Below, in pieces: positions 14,289 to 23,611 of a stretch of 27,407 nucleotides of DNA (positions are counted from its first letter, which is position 1; the number at the start of each line of letters is the position of its first letter). The stretch covers positions 1 to 27,407 of the forward strand of contig NZ_JBBMEY010000028.1 in assembly GCF_040096285.1 (NCBI RefSeq), read 5' to 3'. This DNA is from Ruminococcoides intestinihominis (GTDB lineage Bacteria; Bacillota; Clostridia; Oscillospirales; Acutalibacteraceae). The notes beneath the pieces are model-generated. The model saw only the letters and a list, made by a program, of their open reading frames with translations, ran no database searches and was not told the DNA's origin. The position numbers and the translations under genes were made by a program.

Positions 14289-16679
14289 CTACTGTCTAAT
14301 TGCATTAACTAGGCCATCTTTAACAGATGTACCAGTACTTTTTGCAAATGATTTATTATAATTGCAAATTGCAATTTCTAAAACCTCTGTTATATGTTTA
14401 ACAGGTTTAAATTCAACCTTTTCTTTAACTACATCATCAACTTCTTCAAGGTCTTTAATGTTGTCATAAGGAATGATAACAGTTTTCATACCATTTCTAT
14501 AGGCTGCCATACTTTTCTCTCTAAGTCCACCTATTGGAAGAACTTTACCTCTTAAAGTAATTTCACCTGTCATAGCAACATCACTTCTTACAGGCATATT
14601 AGTTAATGCTGAGAAAATAGCAGTTGCCATTGTTACACCGGCTGATGGTCCATCTTTTGGAACTGCACCTTCCGGAGCATGAAGATGGATGTCATTTTTT
14701 CTATAGAAATCATTATTAATTATGTACTTTTCACTCATAGTACGGATACAAGTAATAGCAATCTTTGCTGATTCTTGCATTACTTCACCTAATGAACCTG
14801 TTAGCTGAATATTACCCTTACCAGGCATTAATGCCACTTCAATAGGTAACAATGTACCACCAACAGAAGTCCAAGCCAATCCGTTTACAACGCCAACTTC
14901 ATTGCGTTTACTCTTAGTGTCATCAGTAAATTTATAAGCACCTAAGAATTCTTGAACATTCTTATCTGTGATAGAAACTGAGTCAACTTCTTCCATAAGT
15001 ATTTTAACTGCTGATTTTCTCATTAAGGAAGCAATTGTTCTTTCTAATGAACGAACACCAGCTTCTCTTGTATAGTAATCAATTAATGAATAAATACCCT
15101 TAGGAGAAATTTTGAATTGTGTTTTATCAAGGCCATTTAATTCAAGTTGTTTCTTAATTAAATGCTTTTTAGCTATATTAAGTTTTTCTTCTCTTGTATA
15201 AGATGGAAGTTCAATAATATCCATTCTATCCCTTAATGGTGCAGGGATAAGTGACAAGTCATTTGCAGTTGTGATAAACATTACATTTGATAAATCAAAA
15301 GGAATTTCTAAGTAATGGTCAACAAATGTACTGTTCTGTTCACTGTCAAGAACTTCAAGTAAAGCTGATGTTGGGTCACCTTTGTAGTCTTGTCCAAGCT
15401 TATCAACTTCATCAAGAATAATCAAAGGATTCATACTCTTTGCACTTCTCATTGCATTGATAATTCTACCCGGCATAGAACCTATATATGTCTTTCTATG
15501 ACCTCTGATTTCTGCTTCATCATGAATACCACCAAGGGCAATTCTTGCACTATTCTTGCCAATAGCTTTAGCAATAGACTGTGCAATAGAAGTTTTACCA
15601 ACACCGGGAGGTCCAACCAAACAAATAATCTGTGAATTGTTCTTACGGTTAAGAATTTTAACTGCAAGTTGTTCAATAATTCTATCTTTAACCTTATTTA
15701 AACCATAATGTTCTTTATCTAAAGACTTTCTTACTTTATGTATTTCAAGTTTATCAGTTGTAAACTTATTCCATGGCAAATCAAGACAAGTATCAAGATA
15801 TGTACGAATAACAGTAGCTTCTTGATTTGAATAACCCATTTTCTGAAGTTTAGCACATTCTTTTAATAAGGTCTTTTCAATTTCTTCATCAAGGTGTAAA
15901 TCTAAAATTTTCTTTTTATATTCTTCAGATTCAGATTCAGGATTGTCCTGTTCACCAAGTTCTTCTTGAATTACTGCTAACTGTTCCCTTAGAAAATAAT
16001 CTCTTTGGTTTTTTTCTATATTCTGTCTGGCTTTTTCTACAATGTCATTTTCAATTTCAATAACATTGATTTCTTCCAACAGTAATTCAATTAAGGCTTC
16101 CAGCCTTGCTTCAATATCAAAGATATTTAGAATTGTCTGTTTATTTGTATAGTCGGTAATAATATTACTAGCTATATAATCAGCAATTTCTGAGGCATCT
16201 TTACAAAGACTTAGTTTATAAAGATAATCAGTTGAAAAACTAGGTGTAATAGATATATATTGTTCAAATACATTTTTTGCTGCTCTTACTAAAGCATCAC
16301 CTTTTTCACTGTCGGTAATTTCACTTCTAGGAACTTCTTCTACTTTAGCAAATAAGCAATTTGTATCTGTTGTAATCTCTTTTAAAATACCACGATATTT
16401 ACCTTGAATAGTAACTCTGATAATATCTTCTTGTTGATTTACTATTTGGGTAATGTTGCAAATAACACCAACTTTGTAAACATCATCAAGTTTTGGTCTA
16501 TTTACAGAAGTTAGCTTTTGTGTGGTTACAAAAATTTCTTGGTTATTAAGCATAGCAGCTTCTACGGCAGCTTTACTACGCTTTCGACCTACATCAAAAT
16601 GTAGAATCATATCCGGAAATACAACTAATCCCTTTAGTGGTAGAACCGGTAATTCAACAATATTAGGTGTATCGTTCAT
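14289..16679 (-). CDS. lon: ATP-dependent Lon protease
   Basis: 796 aa, counted from ATG at 16677-16679 (MNDTPNIVELPVLPLKG). A TTG 33 bases further upstream lies inside the hairpin after clpX and is rejected; the Shine-Dalgarno before the ATG is weak (GAGTGAT). Order of domains: LonN substrate-binding domain (about 10-200), coiled-coil stretch (about 230-300), AAA+ module with Walker A GPPGVGKTS near 355-363 and Walker B IILDEVDKL, then the protease domain with catalytic Ser near 678 (PKDGPSAG) and Lys near 721 (GLREKSMAA). It degrades misfolded and regulatory proteins in the cytoplasm. The terminator-like hairpin upstream may reduce read-through from clpX. Confidence 0.95.
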   Translation of the reverse strand: MNDTPNIVELPVLPLKGLVVFPDMILHFDVGRKRSKAAVEAAMLNNQEIFVTTQKLTSVNRPKLDDVYKVGVICNITQIVNQQEDIIRVTIQGKYRGILKEITTDTNCLFAKVEEVPRSEITDSEKGDALVRAAKNVFEQYISITPSFSTDYLYKLSLCKDASEIADYIASNIITDYTNKQTILNIFDIEARLEALIELLLEEINVIEIENDIVEKARQNIEKNQRDYFLREQLAVIQEELGEQDNPESESEEYKKKILDLHLDEEIEKTLLKECAKLQKMGYSNQEATVIRTYLDTCLDLPWNKFTTDKLEIHKVRKSLDKEHYGLNKVKDRIIEQLAVKILNRKNNSQIICLVGPPGVGKTSIAQSIAKAIGKNSARIALGGIHDEAEIRGHRKTYIGSMPGRIINAMRSAKSMNPLIILDEVDKLGQDYKGDPTSALLEVLDSEQNSTFVDHYLEIPFDLSNVMFITTANDLSLIPAPLRDRMDIIELPSYTREEKLNIAKKHLIKKQLELNGLDKTQFKISPKGIYSLIDYYTREAGVRSLERTIASLMRKSAVKILMEEVDSVSITDKNVQEFLGAYKFTDDTKSKRNEVGVVNGLAWTSVGGTLLPIEVALMPGKGNIQLTGSLGEVMQESAKIAITCIRTMSEKYIINNDFYRKNDIHLHAPEGAVPKDGPSAGVTMATAIFSALTNMPVRSDVAMTGEITLRGKVLPIGGLREKSMAAYRNGMKTVIIPYDNIKDLEEVDDVVKEKVEFKPVKHITEVLEIAICNYNKSFAKSTGTSVKDGLVNAIRQ

Positions 16680-16694
16680 ATAATCACTCAATTC

Positions 16695-16727
16695 AAAAAT
16701 AGCTGTACCCAAAGAGTACAGCTATTT
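16695..16727 (-). terminator. Hairpin between clpX and lon
   Basis: AAATAGCTGTAC (16697-16708) pairs perfectly with GTACAGCTATTT (16716-16727) around 7 bases, with a T-run on the minus strand. It lies 11 bases after the clpX stop and 15 bases before the lon ATG. It should end or attenuate the clpX transcript; no strong lon promoter fits in the small gap left, so partial read-through is likely. Confidence 0.7.
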
Positions 16728-16738
16728 CGTATGTTTAT

Positions 16739-18019
16739 TTAAGCTGTTGGATTGGATTCTTCATCCATAATTATTGGTTGCTTTTTCTTAGTTCTACGTC
16801 TTGTAATCTTTGGTTTAGCCTTACCGTTTACAACATCAGCGTTAATAACAATCTTCTTGATTGTTTCGTCAGATGGAGTTGTAAACATTAAATCAGTAAG
16901 AACATTTTCAAGAATACCACGCAAACCTCTTGCACCGGTATTTTGCTCCTTAGCAATCTTAGCTACTGCAAGTAGAGCATCATCAGTAAATTCAAGATCA
17001 ACATCATCCAGTTCAAACAGCTTCTTGTACTGGTTGACAATTGAATTCTTAGGTTCAGTTAAAATTCTGACTAGGGCATTTTCGTCAAGACCTGAAAGTG
17101 ATGTAATAACAGGAATACGACCAACAAGTTCAGGAATAATACCAAACTTAACAAGGTCATGAGCTACAACATCTTTCATCCAATCTGTACTGTCAAGTTC
17201 TTTACGGCTTCTAATTGTGCCACCAAAGCCAAGTACTGAGGAGTTCATTCTCTTCTCAACAATTTTTTCCAGCCCCTCAAAAGCACCACCACAAATAAAT
17301 AAAATGTTCTTAGTATTTATCTGTATAAATTCCTGTTGAGGATGCTTTCTGCCACCCTGAGGTGGAACATTAGAAACAGTGCCTTCAATAATTTTAAGTA
17401 AAGCCTGCTGAACACCTTCACCACTAACATCTCTGGTGATTGATGGATTTTCAGACTTACGAGAAATCTTATCAATTTCATCAATATAGATAATGCCACG
17501 CTCAGCCTTTTCTATATCGTAATCAGCAGCTTGAATAAGTTTTAGAAGAATGTTCTCAACATCTTCACCAACATATCCGGCTTCTGTTAATGTGGTTGCA
17601 TCAGCAATAGCAAAAGGAACATCAAGTGTTTTTGCTAAGGTTTGTGCAAGAAGTGTTTTTCCCACACCGGTTGGACCAAGTAAAAGCACATTACTCTTAG
17701 CAAATTCTACATCATCATCAAGGGAAAATACTCTCTTGTAATGGTTATAAACTGCTACACTCAAAGTAACCTTTGCTCTATCTTGACCAATAACATACTG
17801 ATCTAGCACATCCTTAATTTCCTGTGGTTTAAGAAGCTGTGGAATTTCAATATCTTTCTTTTGGTTTTTAACAGGTTCAAGACCATCTTCTAATATTTGC
17901 ATACACAAATCAACACATTGGTCGCAAATATATACACCATTGCCAGATATTATTCTACCAACCATATCTTGTGGTTTACCACAGAAAGAACAGTAAATTT
18001 CTTTTTCGTCCTTTGGCAT
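16739..18019 (-). CDS. clpX: ATP-dependent Clp protease ATP-binding subunit ClpX
   Basis: 426 aa, hexameric AAA+ unfoldase that feeds substrates to ClpP. The N-terminal zinc-binding domain has two Cys pairs, CSFC at about 10-13 and CDQC near 32-35 (with a further Cys at CVDLC). Walker A LLLGPTGVGKT lies near 110-120, the pore loop in GYVGEDVE, Walker B IIYIDEIDKI, sensor arginines in GRIPV and GARGLRG, and an IGF-type ClpP-contact loop appears as VLGFGG. The gene begins 15 bases after clpP, so subunits are made together. The Lys/Arg-rich tail (RRRTKKKQ) is ordinary. Confidence 0.97.
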   Translation of the reverse strand: MPKDEKEIYCSFCGKPQDMVGRIISGNGVYICDQCVDLCMQILEDGLEPVKNQKKDIEIPQLLKPQEIKDVLDQYVIGQDRAKVTLSVAVYNHYKRVFSLDDDVEFAKSNVLLLGPTGVGKTLLAQTLAKTLDVPFAIADATTLTEAGYVGEDVENILLKLIQAADYDIEKAERGIIYIDEIDKISRKSENPSITRDVSGEGVQQALLKIIEGTVSNVPPQGGRKHPQQEFIQINTKNILFICGGAFEGLEKIVEKRMNSSVLGFGGTIRSRKELDSTDWMKDVVAHDLVKFGIIPELVGRIPVITSLSGLDENALVRILTEPKNSIVNQYKKLFELDDVDLEFTDDALLAVAKIAKEQNTGARGLRGILENVLTDLMFTTPSDETIKKIVINADVVNGKAKPKITRRRTKKKQPIIMDEESNPTA

Positions 18020-18034
18020 TAACTAATTCCCCTT

Positions 18035-18616
18035 TTATCTGTTTGTGATAACCTTGTCAATTAGACCGTATTCAAGTGCTTCTTGAGCAGTCATAAAGTT
18101 ATCTCTTTCAGTATCCTTTGCAATTACATCATATGGTTGACCAGTATTGGCAGCAAGAATTTCGTTTAACTTCTTCTTTGTGTCGATAATGTGCTGAGTA
18201 TGAATAAGCATATCAGTTGCCTGACCCTGAGCACCACCACTTGGCTGGTGAATCATAATATCACTGTTAGGTAGAGCATATCTCTTGCCCTTTGCACCTG
18301 CTGATAGTAGGAAAGCACCCATTGATGCAGCCATACCCATACAAATTGTTGATACATCACACTTAATGTAATTCATTGTATCGTAAATTGACATACCGTC
18401 AGTAACAGAACCACCAGGGCTATTAATATATAAGCTAATATCCTTTGTTGGATCCTGACCTTCTAGGTATAGAAGTTGGGCTACAACCAAACTTGCAGTC
18501 TGGTTGTTTACCTCTTCTGTTAACATAATAATTCTATCGTTTAAAAGTCTTGAAAAAATATCATAGGAGCGTTCGCCTCTATTTGTTTGTTCAACGACAT
18601 ATGGTACTAATGCCAT
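18035..18616 (-). CDS. clpP: ATP-dependent Clp protease proteolytic subunit ClpP
   Basis: 193 aa from ATG at 18614-18616 (MALVPYVVEQT), with AAAGGA upstream; a TTG 18 bases earlier overlaps that Shine-Dalgarno and is rejected. A tetradecameric serine peptidase. Catalytic triad: Ser97 in GMAASMGAF, His122 in IMIHQPSGG, and an Asp in the KDTERDNFM segment near 170. The oxyanion segment NSPGGSVTDG is intact. It works with ClpX from the next gene; trigger factor upstream completes a folding-or-degradation set, the standard order in Firmicutes. Confidence 0.97.
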   Translation of the reverse strand: MALVPYVVEQTNRGERSYDIFSRLLNDRIIMLTEEVNNQTASLVVAQLLYLEGQDPTKDISLYINSPGGSVTDGMSIYDTMNYIKCDVSTICMGMAASMGAFLLSAGAKGKRYALPNSDIMIHQPSGGAQGQATDMLIHTQHIIDTKKKLNEILAANTGQPYDVIAKDTERDNFMTAQEALEYGLIDKVITNR

Positions 18617-18670
18617 TCTAATCAATCCTTTCAATTATAATAATAGGTTAGATAGACCAAATTTATTCAA

Positions 18671-19984
18671 TTAGTCTTCTTTTTTATCTTCAGCAGCCTT
18701 CTTGCTTTCAGCCTTAACACTGTTTACTGCAAGGTCCATAGCCTTCTGAGTCTTTAGGTCAGCTGATAGTGCTTCATCGTTGATTGCTTTCTTAACATCT
18801 TCAACCTTCATATTGTACTGATCAGCTAGTCTTGTGTATTCTGCATCTAGGTCAGCTTCTGTTACTTCGATAGCTTCCTTTTCAGCAATCTTTTCAAGAG
18901 CAAGTCTTAGCTTAACTCTCTTTTCAGCATCAGGTCTGTACATTTCCTTAATAGTGTCAGGAGTTGCACCCATATACTTCATATATGTGTTAAAGTCCAT
19001 ACCCTGGCTTCTTAGACGCATATCGAATTCCTGAATCATTTCGTTAACTGCATTATCATACATCTGTTCAGGGATTTCACCTTCAACAGCATCACATAGC
19101 TTTGTGATAACCTGATCTTCGATATCCTTCTTCTGTTCATCTTCTAGACGTTTCTTAACAGTTTCCTTAACTTCTTCCTTATATTCGTCAAGAGTTTCCT
19201 TTTCACTTACATCCTTAACAAATTCATCGTCAAGTTCTGGAAGTTCTTTTCTCTTGATTTCGTGTAGGTTAATCTTGAATTCAGCATCTGCACCCTTTAG
19301 TTCTTCAGCCTGATAATCTTCAGGGAACTTAACTGTGATAGTGAATTCTTCACCTGTCTTGTGACCAACAATCTGTTCTTCAAAACCTGGGATAAAGTTG
19401 CCTGAACCAATTGCTAGGTTGTAGTTTTCAGCCTTACCACCTTCAAATGGAACGCCGTCCTTCATACCTTCAAAGTCGATAACAACCATATCGCCATTTT
19501 CAACAGCACCGTCTTCAACAGTTACCATACGGCTATTTCTGTCACGAACTTTTTCGATTTCTTCATCAATAAGTTTCTTTGTAACTCTTGTTGACTTCTT
19601 CTTAACTGTGATACCCTTGTAATCGTTAATGTCAATTTCAGGGTATGTGATTACTGTAGCCTTGAAAGTAAAGCCATCTTTTTCTGAAGCATCCATAGCT
19701 TCAAGGGATTCAACTGCAATAACATTTAGTTCTGCTTCCTTAGCAGCTGCATCAAGAGCTTCTGGGTAACAATCCTGCATTGCATCTTCAAAGAATACAC
19801 CTTCGCCATACATCTTTTCGATCATATGCTTAGGAGCTTTACCTTTTCTAAAGCCAGGAACATTGATGTTCTTAACCTGCTTCTTGTATGCTTTATTACA
19901 AGCTTTTGCAAAAGTTTCAGCATCAACAGATACTTCAACTTCGTATGTGTTTTCTTTAGTTTTTGTTGAATTATTAAGACTCAT
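18671..19984 (-). CDS. tig: Trigger factor, ribosome-bound chaperone and prolyl isomerase
   Basis: 437 aa from ATG at 19982-19984 (MSLNNSTKTKENT), which has AGGAGG 9 bases before it; an open frame continues 39 bases upstream but lacks a site. The N-terminal ribosome-binding domain holds the signature VPGFRKGKAP, a form of the G-F-R-x-G-x-x-P loop that contacts ribosomal protein L23. A central FKBP-type isomerase domain (DGAVENGDMVVIDFEG...GSGNFIPGFEEQIVG) and a long helical C-terminal chaperone domain rich in Glu and Lys follow. It helps nascent chains fold at the exit tunnel. Confidence 0.97.
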   Translation of the reverse strand: MSLNNSTKTKENTYEVEVSVDAETFAKACNKAYKKQVKNINVPGFRKGKAPKHMIEKMYGEGVFFEDAMQDCYPEALDAAAKEAELNVIAVESLEAMDASEKDGFTFKATVITYPEIDINDYKGITVKKKSTRVTKKLIDEEIEKVRDRNSRMVTVEDGAVENGDMVVIDFEGMKDGVPFEGGKAENYNLAIGSGNFIPGFEEQIVGHKTGEEFTITVKFPEDYQAEELKGADAEFKINLHEIKRKELPELDDEFVKDVSEKETLDEYKEEVKETVKKRLEDEQKKDIEDQVITKLCDAVEGEIPEQMYDNAVNEMIQEFDMRLRSQGMDFNTYMKYMGATPDTIKEMYRPDAEKRVKLRLALEKIAEKEAIEVTEADLDAEYTRLADQYNMKVEDVKKAINDEALSADLKTQKAMDLAVNSVKAESKKAAEDKKED

Positions 19985-20022
19985 TGTATATTTCCTCCTG
20001 TTTATGACTAAATAACTAGACA

Positions 20023-20051
20023 ATTATAACATATGCTTTTGATAATTTCCA
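20023..20051 (-). promoter_or_regulatory. Promoter of the tig-clpP-clpX string
   Basis: On the minus strand TGGAAA (20046-20051), 17 bases, TATAAT (20023-20028). The -10 box is perfect and the -35 matches at four of six. It lies between the metallophosphoesterase stop and the tig start. I saw no CtsR-type heptad repeat or CIRCE element here. Confidence 0.6.
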
Positions 20052-20065
20052 TAGTTTTTATCAAA

Positions 20066-20758
20066 TTATTTTGCAATTAGCACGGGGGTAAATGCTACAC
20101 TGTCACTTGATATTAACTTTAGTTTAATATCTTCATAGTCACCATTAAAAGCATACTTTGTAATTTTACGACCATGTAAGTGACCATAGTAACATTTTTT
20201 TATATTGTAGTTATGTAGTATATCAAATATTTCTTGACAACACTGATTTCCGAATACCGGTGGATAATGAAGAAAAACAATTGTTTCTAAATCGTTATCA
20301 ACACTATCAAGTGATAATTTTAATCTACCAAGTTCTCGGTTAAGGACTTTCTCATCCTCAGCACTGTCAACTTCTAAATTCCATCCACGAGTACCACAGA
20401 TGTTATAGTTACCTACCTTGTAAGAATTATTAAAAAGAATCTTAATTTTGTTAAAATTATTTTCTTCAAGGTAGTTATCTACTTTCTTCTTAGTTCCCCA
20501 CCATAAATCGTGGTTTCCTTTTAAGAAAATTTTGTTACCCTTAAGTTTATTGTTTATAAACTCAAAGTCTTTGTAACATTCATCAAGCTTAAGAGCCCAA
20601 CAAATGTCACCGGCTACAATAACTGTATCTTCATCTTTTACAATGCTGTTCCAGTTATTAAGCAATCTCTCTATATGATTGTCCCAACCTTCAAATATAT
20701 CCATAGGTTTATCAACACCGATAGATAAATGAAGGTCAGCAATACAAAATAAAGACAT
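20066..20758 (-). CDS. Calcineurin-like metallophosphoesterase
   Basis: 230 aa, cytoplasmic. The two-metal site is complete: D8 and H10 in DLHLS, D51 in GDICWA, GNHD at 81-84 after a hydrophobic strand, H in LHYPP near 165 and GHLHG near 190. The GDxxWA and short architecture fit the bacterial YkuE/Sbc-unrelated group of small phosphohydrolases whose natural substrates are mostly unknown. It begins 1 base after the thrC stop and is presumably translated from the thrC transcript; a link to threonine synthesis is not evident, and the gene may simply share the promoter. Confidence 0.85.
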   Translation of the reverse strand: MSLFCIADLHLSIGVDKPMDIFEGWDNHIERLLNNWNSIVKDEDTVIVAGDICWALKLDECYKDFEFINNKLKGNKIFLKGNHDLWWGTKKKVDNYLEENNFNKIKILFNNSYKVGNYNICGTRGWNLEVDSAEDEKVLNRELGRLKLSLDSVDNDLETIVFLHYPPVFGNQCCQEIFDILHNYNIKKCYYGHLHGRKITKYAFNGDYEDIKLKLISSDSVAFTPVLIAK

Positions 20759-20759
20759 A

Positions 20760-22262
20760 TTAGATACCTAATGTATTCTTAACATATTCAGGCATCTTAT
20801 CAGCATCTGTTACATTATTAAATCTAACTTCTAGATTCTTTAGTTCAGCAATTGGCTTTGGTACTTCAGCACCTGTAATCTTATTAAGTTCATCAACCAT
20901 TGTGAACTCATCATCACAGATAGCTTCAGGAGCTACTGCTTCAAGTACAGAATGAGAGAACTTATATGGACTTGCAGTAGAAGCAATAACAACAGGTGTT
21001 TTATCTCCTGTCTTTTCTACATACTGGTTATATACATTAATAGCAACTGATGTATGAGTATCGCATAGATACTTTTCTTCATCAAATAGTTCCTTAATTG
21101 TAGCCTTTGTGTTTGTATCGTCACAGAAACCACCAAAGAACTTAGAAGTAATTTCTTTCTTAACTTCATCAGTTACTTCATACTTACCTTCAGTCTTAAG
21201 CTGATTCATCCACTTTGCAACCAGTTCATCATTATTACCTGAGAACTTGTAAAGTAGTCTTTCAAGGTTACTTGAAACAAGAATATCCATTGATGGAGAA
21301 GCAGTTGCGTAGAACTGTCTGTTCTTGTCGTAAACACCTGTATTGATAAAATCAGTAAGAACATTATTTTGGTTAGATGCACAAATAAACTTGTTAACAG
21401 GCATACCCATACAATATGCATAGTAAGCAGCTAGAATGTTACCAAAGTTACCTGTTGGAACAACAATGTTGATTTTGTCACCCATATTAATTTTCTTACT
21501 GTTTACTAAATCACAATAAGCAGAAATATAGTAAACAATTTGAGGAAGTAATCTACCCCAGTTGATTGAGTTAGCTGAACTGAATAGCATATCATTCTTA
21601 TGTAGAAGTTCAACAATCTCATCAGTAGTGAAAATCTTTTTAACACCTGTCTGAGCATCATCAAAGTTACCCTTGATTGCACAAACATTTACATTACTAC
21701 CCTTCTGGGTGTTCATCTGACGCTTCTGCATTGGAGAAACACCGTCTTCAGGATAGAATACAATCATTTTAGTGTGGTCAACATCCTTGAAACCTTCAAG
21801 AGCAGCCTTACCTGTATCACCTGATGTAGCAACAAGAATAACAGCAGTTTTTCCATCATAAGTTTTCTTTAATGACTTAGTTAGGAAATGTGGAAGAATC
21901 TGAAGTGCCATATCCTTAAATGCACATGTTGGACCATGCCATAGTTCCATAATGTTGATTTCGTTACCGTTGTATTTCTTAGCAACTAGAGGAGCAGGAC
22001 ATTCTGAACCAAACTTCTCAACTGTATATGCCTTGTCAACACAATCAGCAATTTCTTCTTCTGTGAAATCTGTTAGAAAATCAGAGAACACAATCTTTGC
22101 TCTTTCGTTATATGAAAGACCTAGTAAAGATTTGAAAGTTTCTTCTGTGTACTTAGGTAATTCCTGAGGTACAAAAAGACCACCGTCTTTACTGATACCC
22201 TGGGCAATAGCCTGAGCAGCAGAAACAACTTCTTTATTATTTTCAGTACTGTTATATAACAT
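20760..22262 (-). CDS. thrC: Threonine synthase
   Basis: 500 aa, PLP enzyme that turns O-phosphohomoserine into threonine, the last step of the pathway. The PLP-binding lysine is near residue 115 in PTCAFKDMAL, the phosphate loop VATSGDTGKAAL follows, and the N-terminal segment begins YNSTENNKEVVSAAQAIAQGISKDGGLFVP as in the long (class I, E. coli/yeast-like) threonine synthases. GTPTGNFGN-type loop appears as VVPTGNFGNILAA. AAAGGAAG stands before the ATG. It has its own promoter, which overlaps the end of the dipeptidase gene. thrB and hom are not in the window. Confidence 0.95.
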   Translation of the reverse strand: MLYNSTENNKEVVSAAQAIAQGISKDGGLFVPQELPKYTEETFKSLLGLSYNERAKIVFSDFLTDFTEEEIADCVDKAYTVEKFGSECPAPLVAKKYNGNEINIMELWHGPTCAFKDMALQILPHFLTKSLKKTYDGKTAVILVATSGDTGKAALEGFKDVDHTKMIVFYPEDGVSPMQKRQMNTQKGSNVNVCAIKGNFDDAQTGVKKIFTTDEIVELLHKNDMLFSSANSINWGRLLPQIVYYISAYCDLVNSKKINMGDKINIVVPTGNFGNILAAYYAYCMGMPVNKFICASNQNNVLTDFINTGVYDKNRQFYATASPSMDILVSSNLERLLYKFSGNNDELVAKWMNQLKTEGKYEVTDEVKKEITSKFFGGFCDDTNTKATIKELFDEEKYLCDTHTSVAINVYNQYVEKTGDKTPVVIASTASPYKFSHSVLEAVAPEAICDDEFTMVDELNKITGAEVPKPIAELKNLEVRFNNVTDADKMPEYVKNTLGI

Positions 22263-22298
22263 TTTTATCTTCCTTTCAGTACATATTTCCGATTTTAC

Positions 22299-22327
22299 AT
22301 TCTACACTATATTGTGCTAAATGTCAA
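22299..22327 (-). promoter_or_regulatory. Promoter of thrC
   Basis: On the minus strand TTGACA (22322-22327), 17 bases, TAGAAT (22299-22304). The -35 box is perfect and reaches into the last bases of the dipeptidase gene. No T-box-like leader fits in the roughly 30 bases left before the ATG. Confidence 0.75.
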
Positions 22328-23238
22328 AGTTTATCGTAAAATTTCATGCCATTTTCAAAAAAAATCTTGTTAACAACTGATTTTTTGAAATTATTTTCTA
22401 TAAAAGAATTATACAGCTTGTTAAAATCACTTGACGAAGAAAAACCATCAACAAGGTCTGAACCATCCATATCCGTACCGATACATAGGTTATCTTCACC
22501 ACCAAGACTTAGAAAATGGTATGCATGATTAAGAATATCTTTTATACTGTAATTGTCACTATCACTTAAAAAATATTTATGAAAGTTAAGTCCTACAACA
22601 CCGTTTTTGCTTTTAATATATTCAAATTGTTCATCTGTAATATTCCTTTTGTTACTACAAATTTTTCTTGAATTTGAATGTGTAGCAAGTATATATTTTG
22701 GATTACTTGATGCTATATCATAGAATAAATTGTCACTTGTATGAGATACATCAATAGCAATACTATTCTTAATATATTCATCAATCACCTTTTTGCCGAA
22801 AGTAGTAGCACCTTTTGGTTTATCAGCAAGAACACCATCACCGATACAGTTACTTTCGTTCCAAGTTAGTGTAGCAACTTTTACACCATACTTTTTTAGG
22901 AATTCTATATTTTCAATATTATTTTCTAAAATTGAAGAATTTTCTACAGTTAGGTGCAATGACTTATTTGCATTTATATCATTAAAAGGAACTTTAAGTC
23001 TTTTACATTCTGAAATAAGTTTTTCTGCACTTGCAATAAAATACTCTATAAGAGGTTTATCCCTAAACTGTAACGGTAATTCATTTCTATCATCAGGTGT
23101 CCATACTGCCATACATTGATGCCATTTATGCTCTTTCATTAAATCGGAAATTTTAAATTCATAAATATCGGCATCAAGCAGTAAATCATTCATCATACTT
23201 TTATATAAGGTATCACAATGAAAATCAAAAACTTCCAT
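22324..23238 (-). CDS. Membrane dipeptidase (peptidase family M19)
   Basis: 304 aa from ATG at 23236-23238 (MEVFDFHCDT), which has AAGGAGG close upstream; an earlier in-frame ATG lacks a site. Zinc ligands of the renal-dipeptidase family are visible: H7 and D9 in FHCDT, then IDVSHTSD and LATHSNSRKIC with the conserved His residues, and the late GTDMDGSD. The family cleaves dipeptides, including some with D-residues, in an amidohydrolase-like barrel. It lacks a signal peptide and is probably cytoplasmic despite the family name, perhaps in peptidoglycan-peptide or dipeptide turnover. Its start overlaps the end of yraN by 14 bases. Confidence 0.85.
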   Translation of the reverse strand: MEVFDFHCDTLYKSMMNDLLLDADIYEFKISDLMKEHKWHQCMAVWTPDDRNELPLQFRDKPLIEYFIASAEKLISECKRLKVPFNDINANKSLHLTVENSSILENNIENIEFLKKYGVKVATLTWNESNCIGDGVLADKPKGATTFGKKVIDEYIKNSIAIDVSHTSDNLFYDIASSNPKYILATHSNSRKICSNKRNITDEQFEYIKSKNGVVGLNFHKYFLSDSDNYSIKDILNHAYHFLSLGGEDNLCIGTDMDGSDLVDGFSSSSDFNKLYNSFIENNFKKSVVNKIFFENGMKFYDKL

Positions 23239-23611
23239 AACTACCTCCTTGCATAAATGCATTTTTTATATGATTAATACTTACAACCTTTTTAGAATTA
23301 TGGATAACTTCTATTATATCAAATCTTATGTTCTTATTTGTTGGATATTCTTTAAGATATACATAAGCAGTTTTCATCAGCTTATTTTGTTTTTGCTTTG
23401 TAACTGCTAATACAGGTGCATAGAGAGAATTTTCTTTTCTTGTTTTTACTTCAACAAAAACAATATAATTCTTATTTCCTGCTACAATATCAATTTCACC
23501 ATACTTAGTGTTGTAGTTTTTTGCAACGATTTTATATCCATTTTTCTTTAGATATTTTCTAGATGCTTTCTCTCCAATGTCACCGATTTGTCTTTTCTCA
23601 GTTATTTGCAT
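23225..23611 (-). CDS. yraN: YraN/UPF0102 family nuclease-like protein
   Basis: 128 aa. The restriction-endonuclease-like core is clear: GEKASRKYLKKNGYKIV, NYNTKYGEIDIVAG and YIVFVEVKTRK, giving the E-x-D...E-x-K pattern (GEIDIVA, VEVKTR). The family is widespread next to rnhB and is thought to act on DNA, for example Holliday-junction-like substrates, but its role is unsettled. It overlaps rnhB by 14 bases, a common arrangement (rbgA-rnhB-yraN), which supports the name. Confidence 0.9.
   Translation of the reverse strand: MQITEKRQIGDIGEKASRKYLKKNGYKIVAKNYNTKYGEIDIVAGNKNYIVFVEVKTRKENSLYAPVLAVTKQKQNKLMKTAYVYLKEYPTNKNIRFDIIEVIHNSKKVVSINHIKNAFMQGGSYGSF

Noticed and set aside
16680..16712. TTG start for lon in the clpX-lon hairpin
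   Set aside because: It would place the start codon in the terminator loop; the ATG at 16677-16679 gives the usual Lon N-terminus.
20040..20066. Weak inverted repeat between the metallophosphoesterase and tig
   Set aside because: Seven AT-only pairs around a long loop and no T-run on the minus strand; it overlaps the tig promoter and is probably chance.
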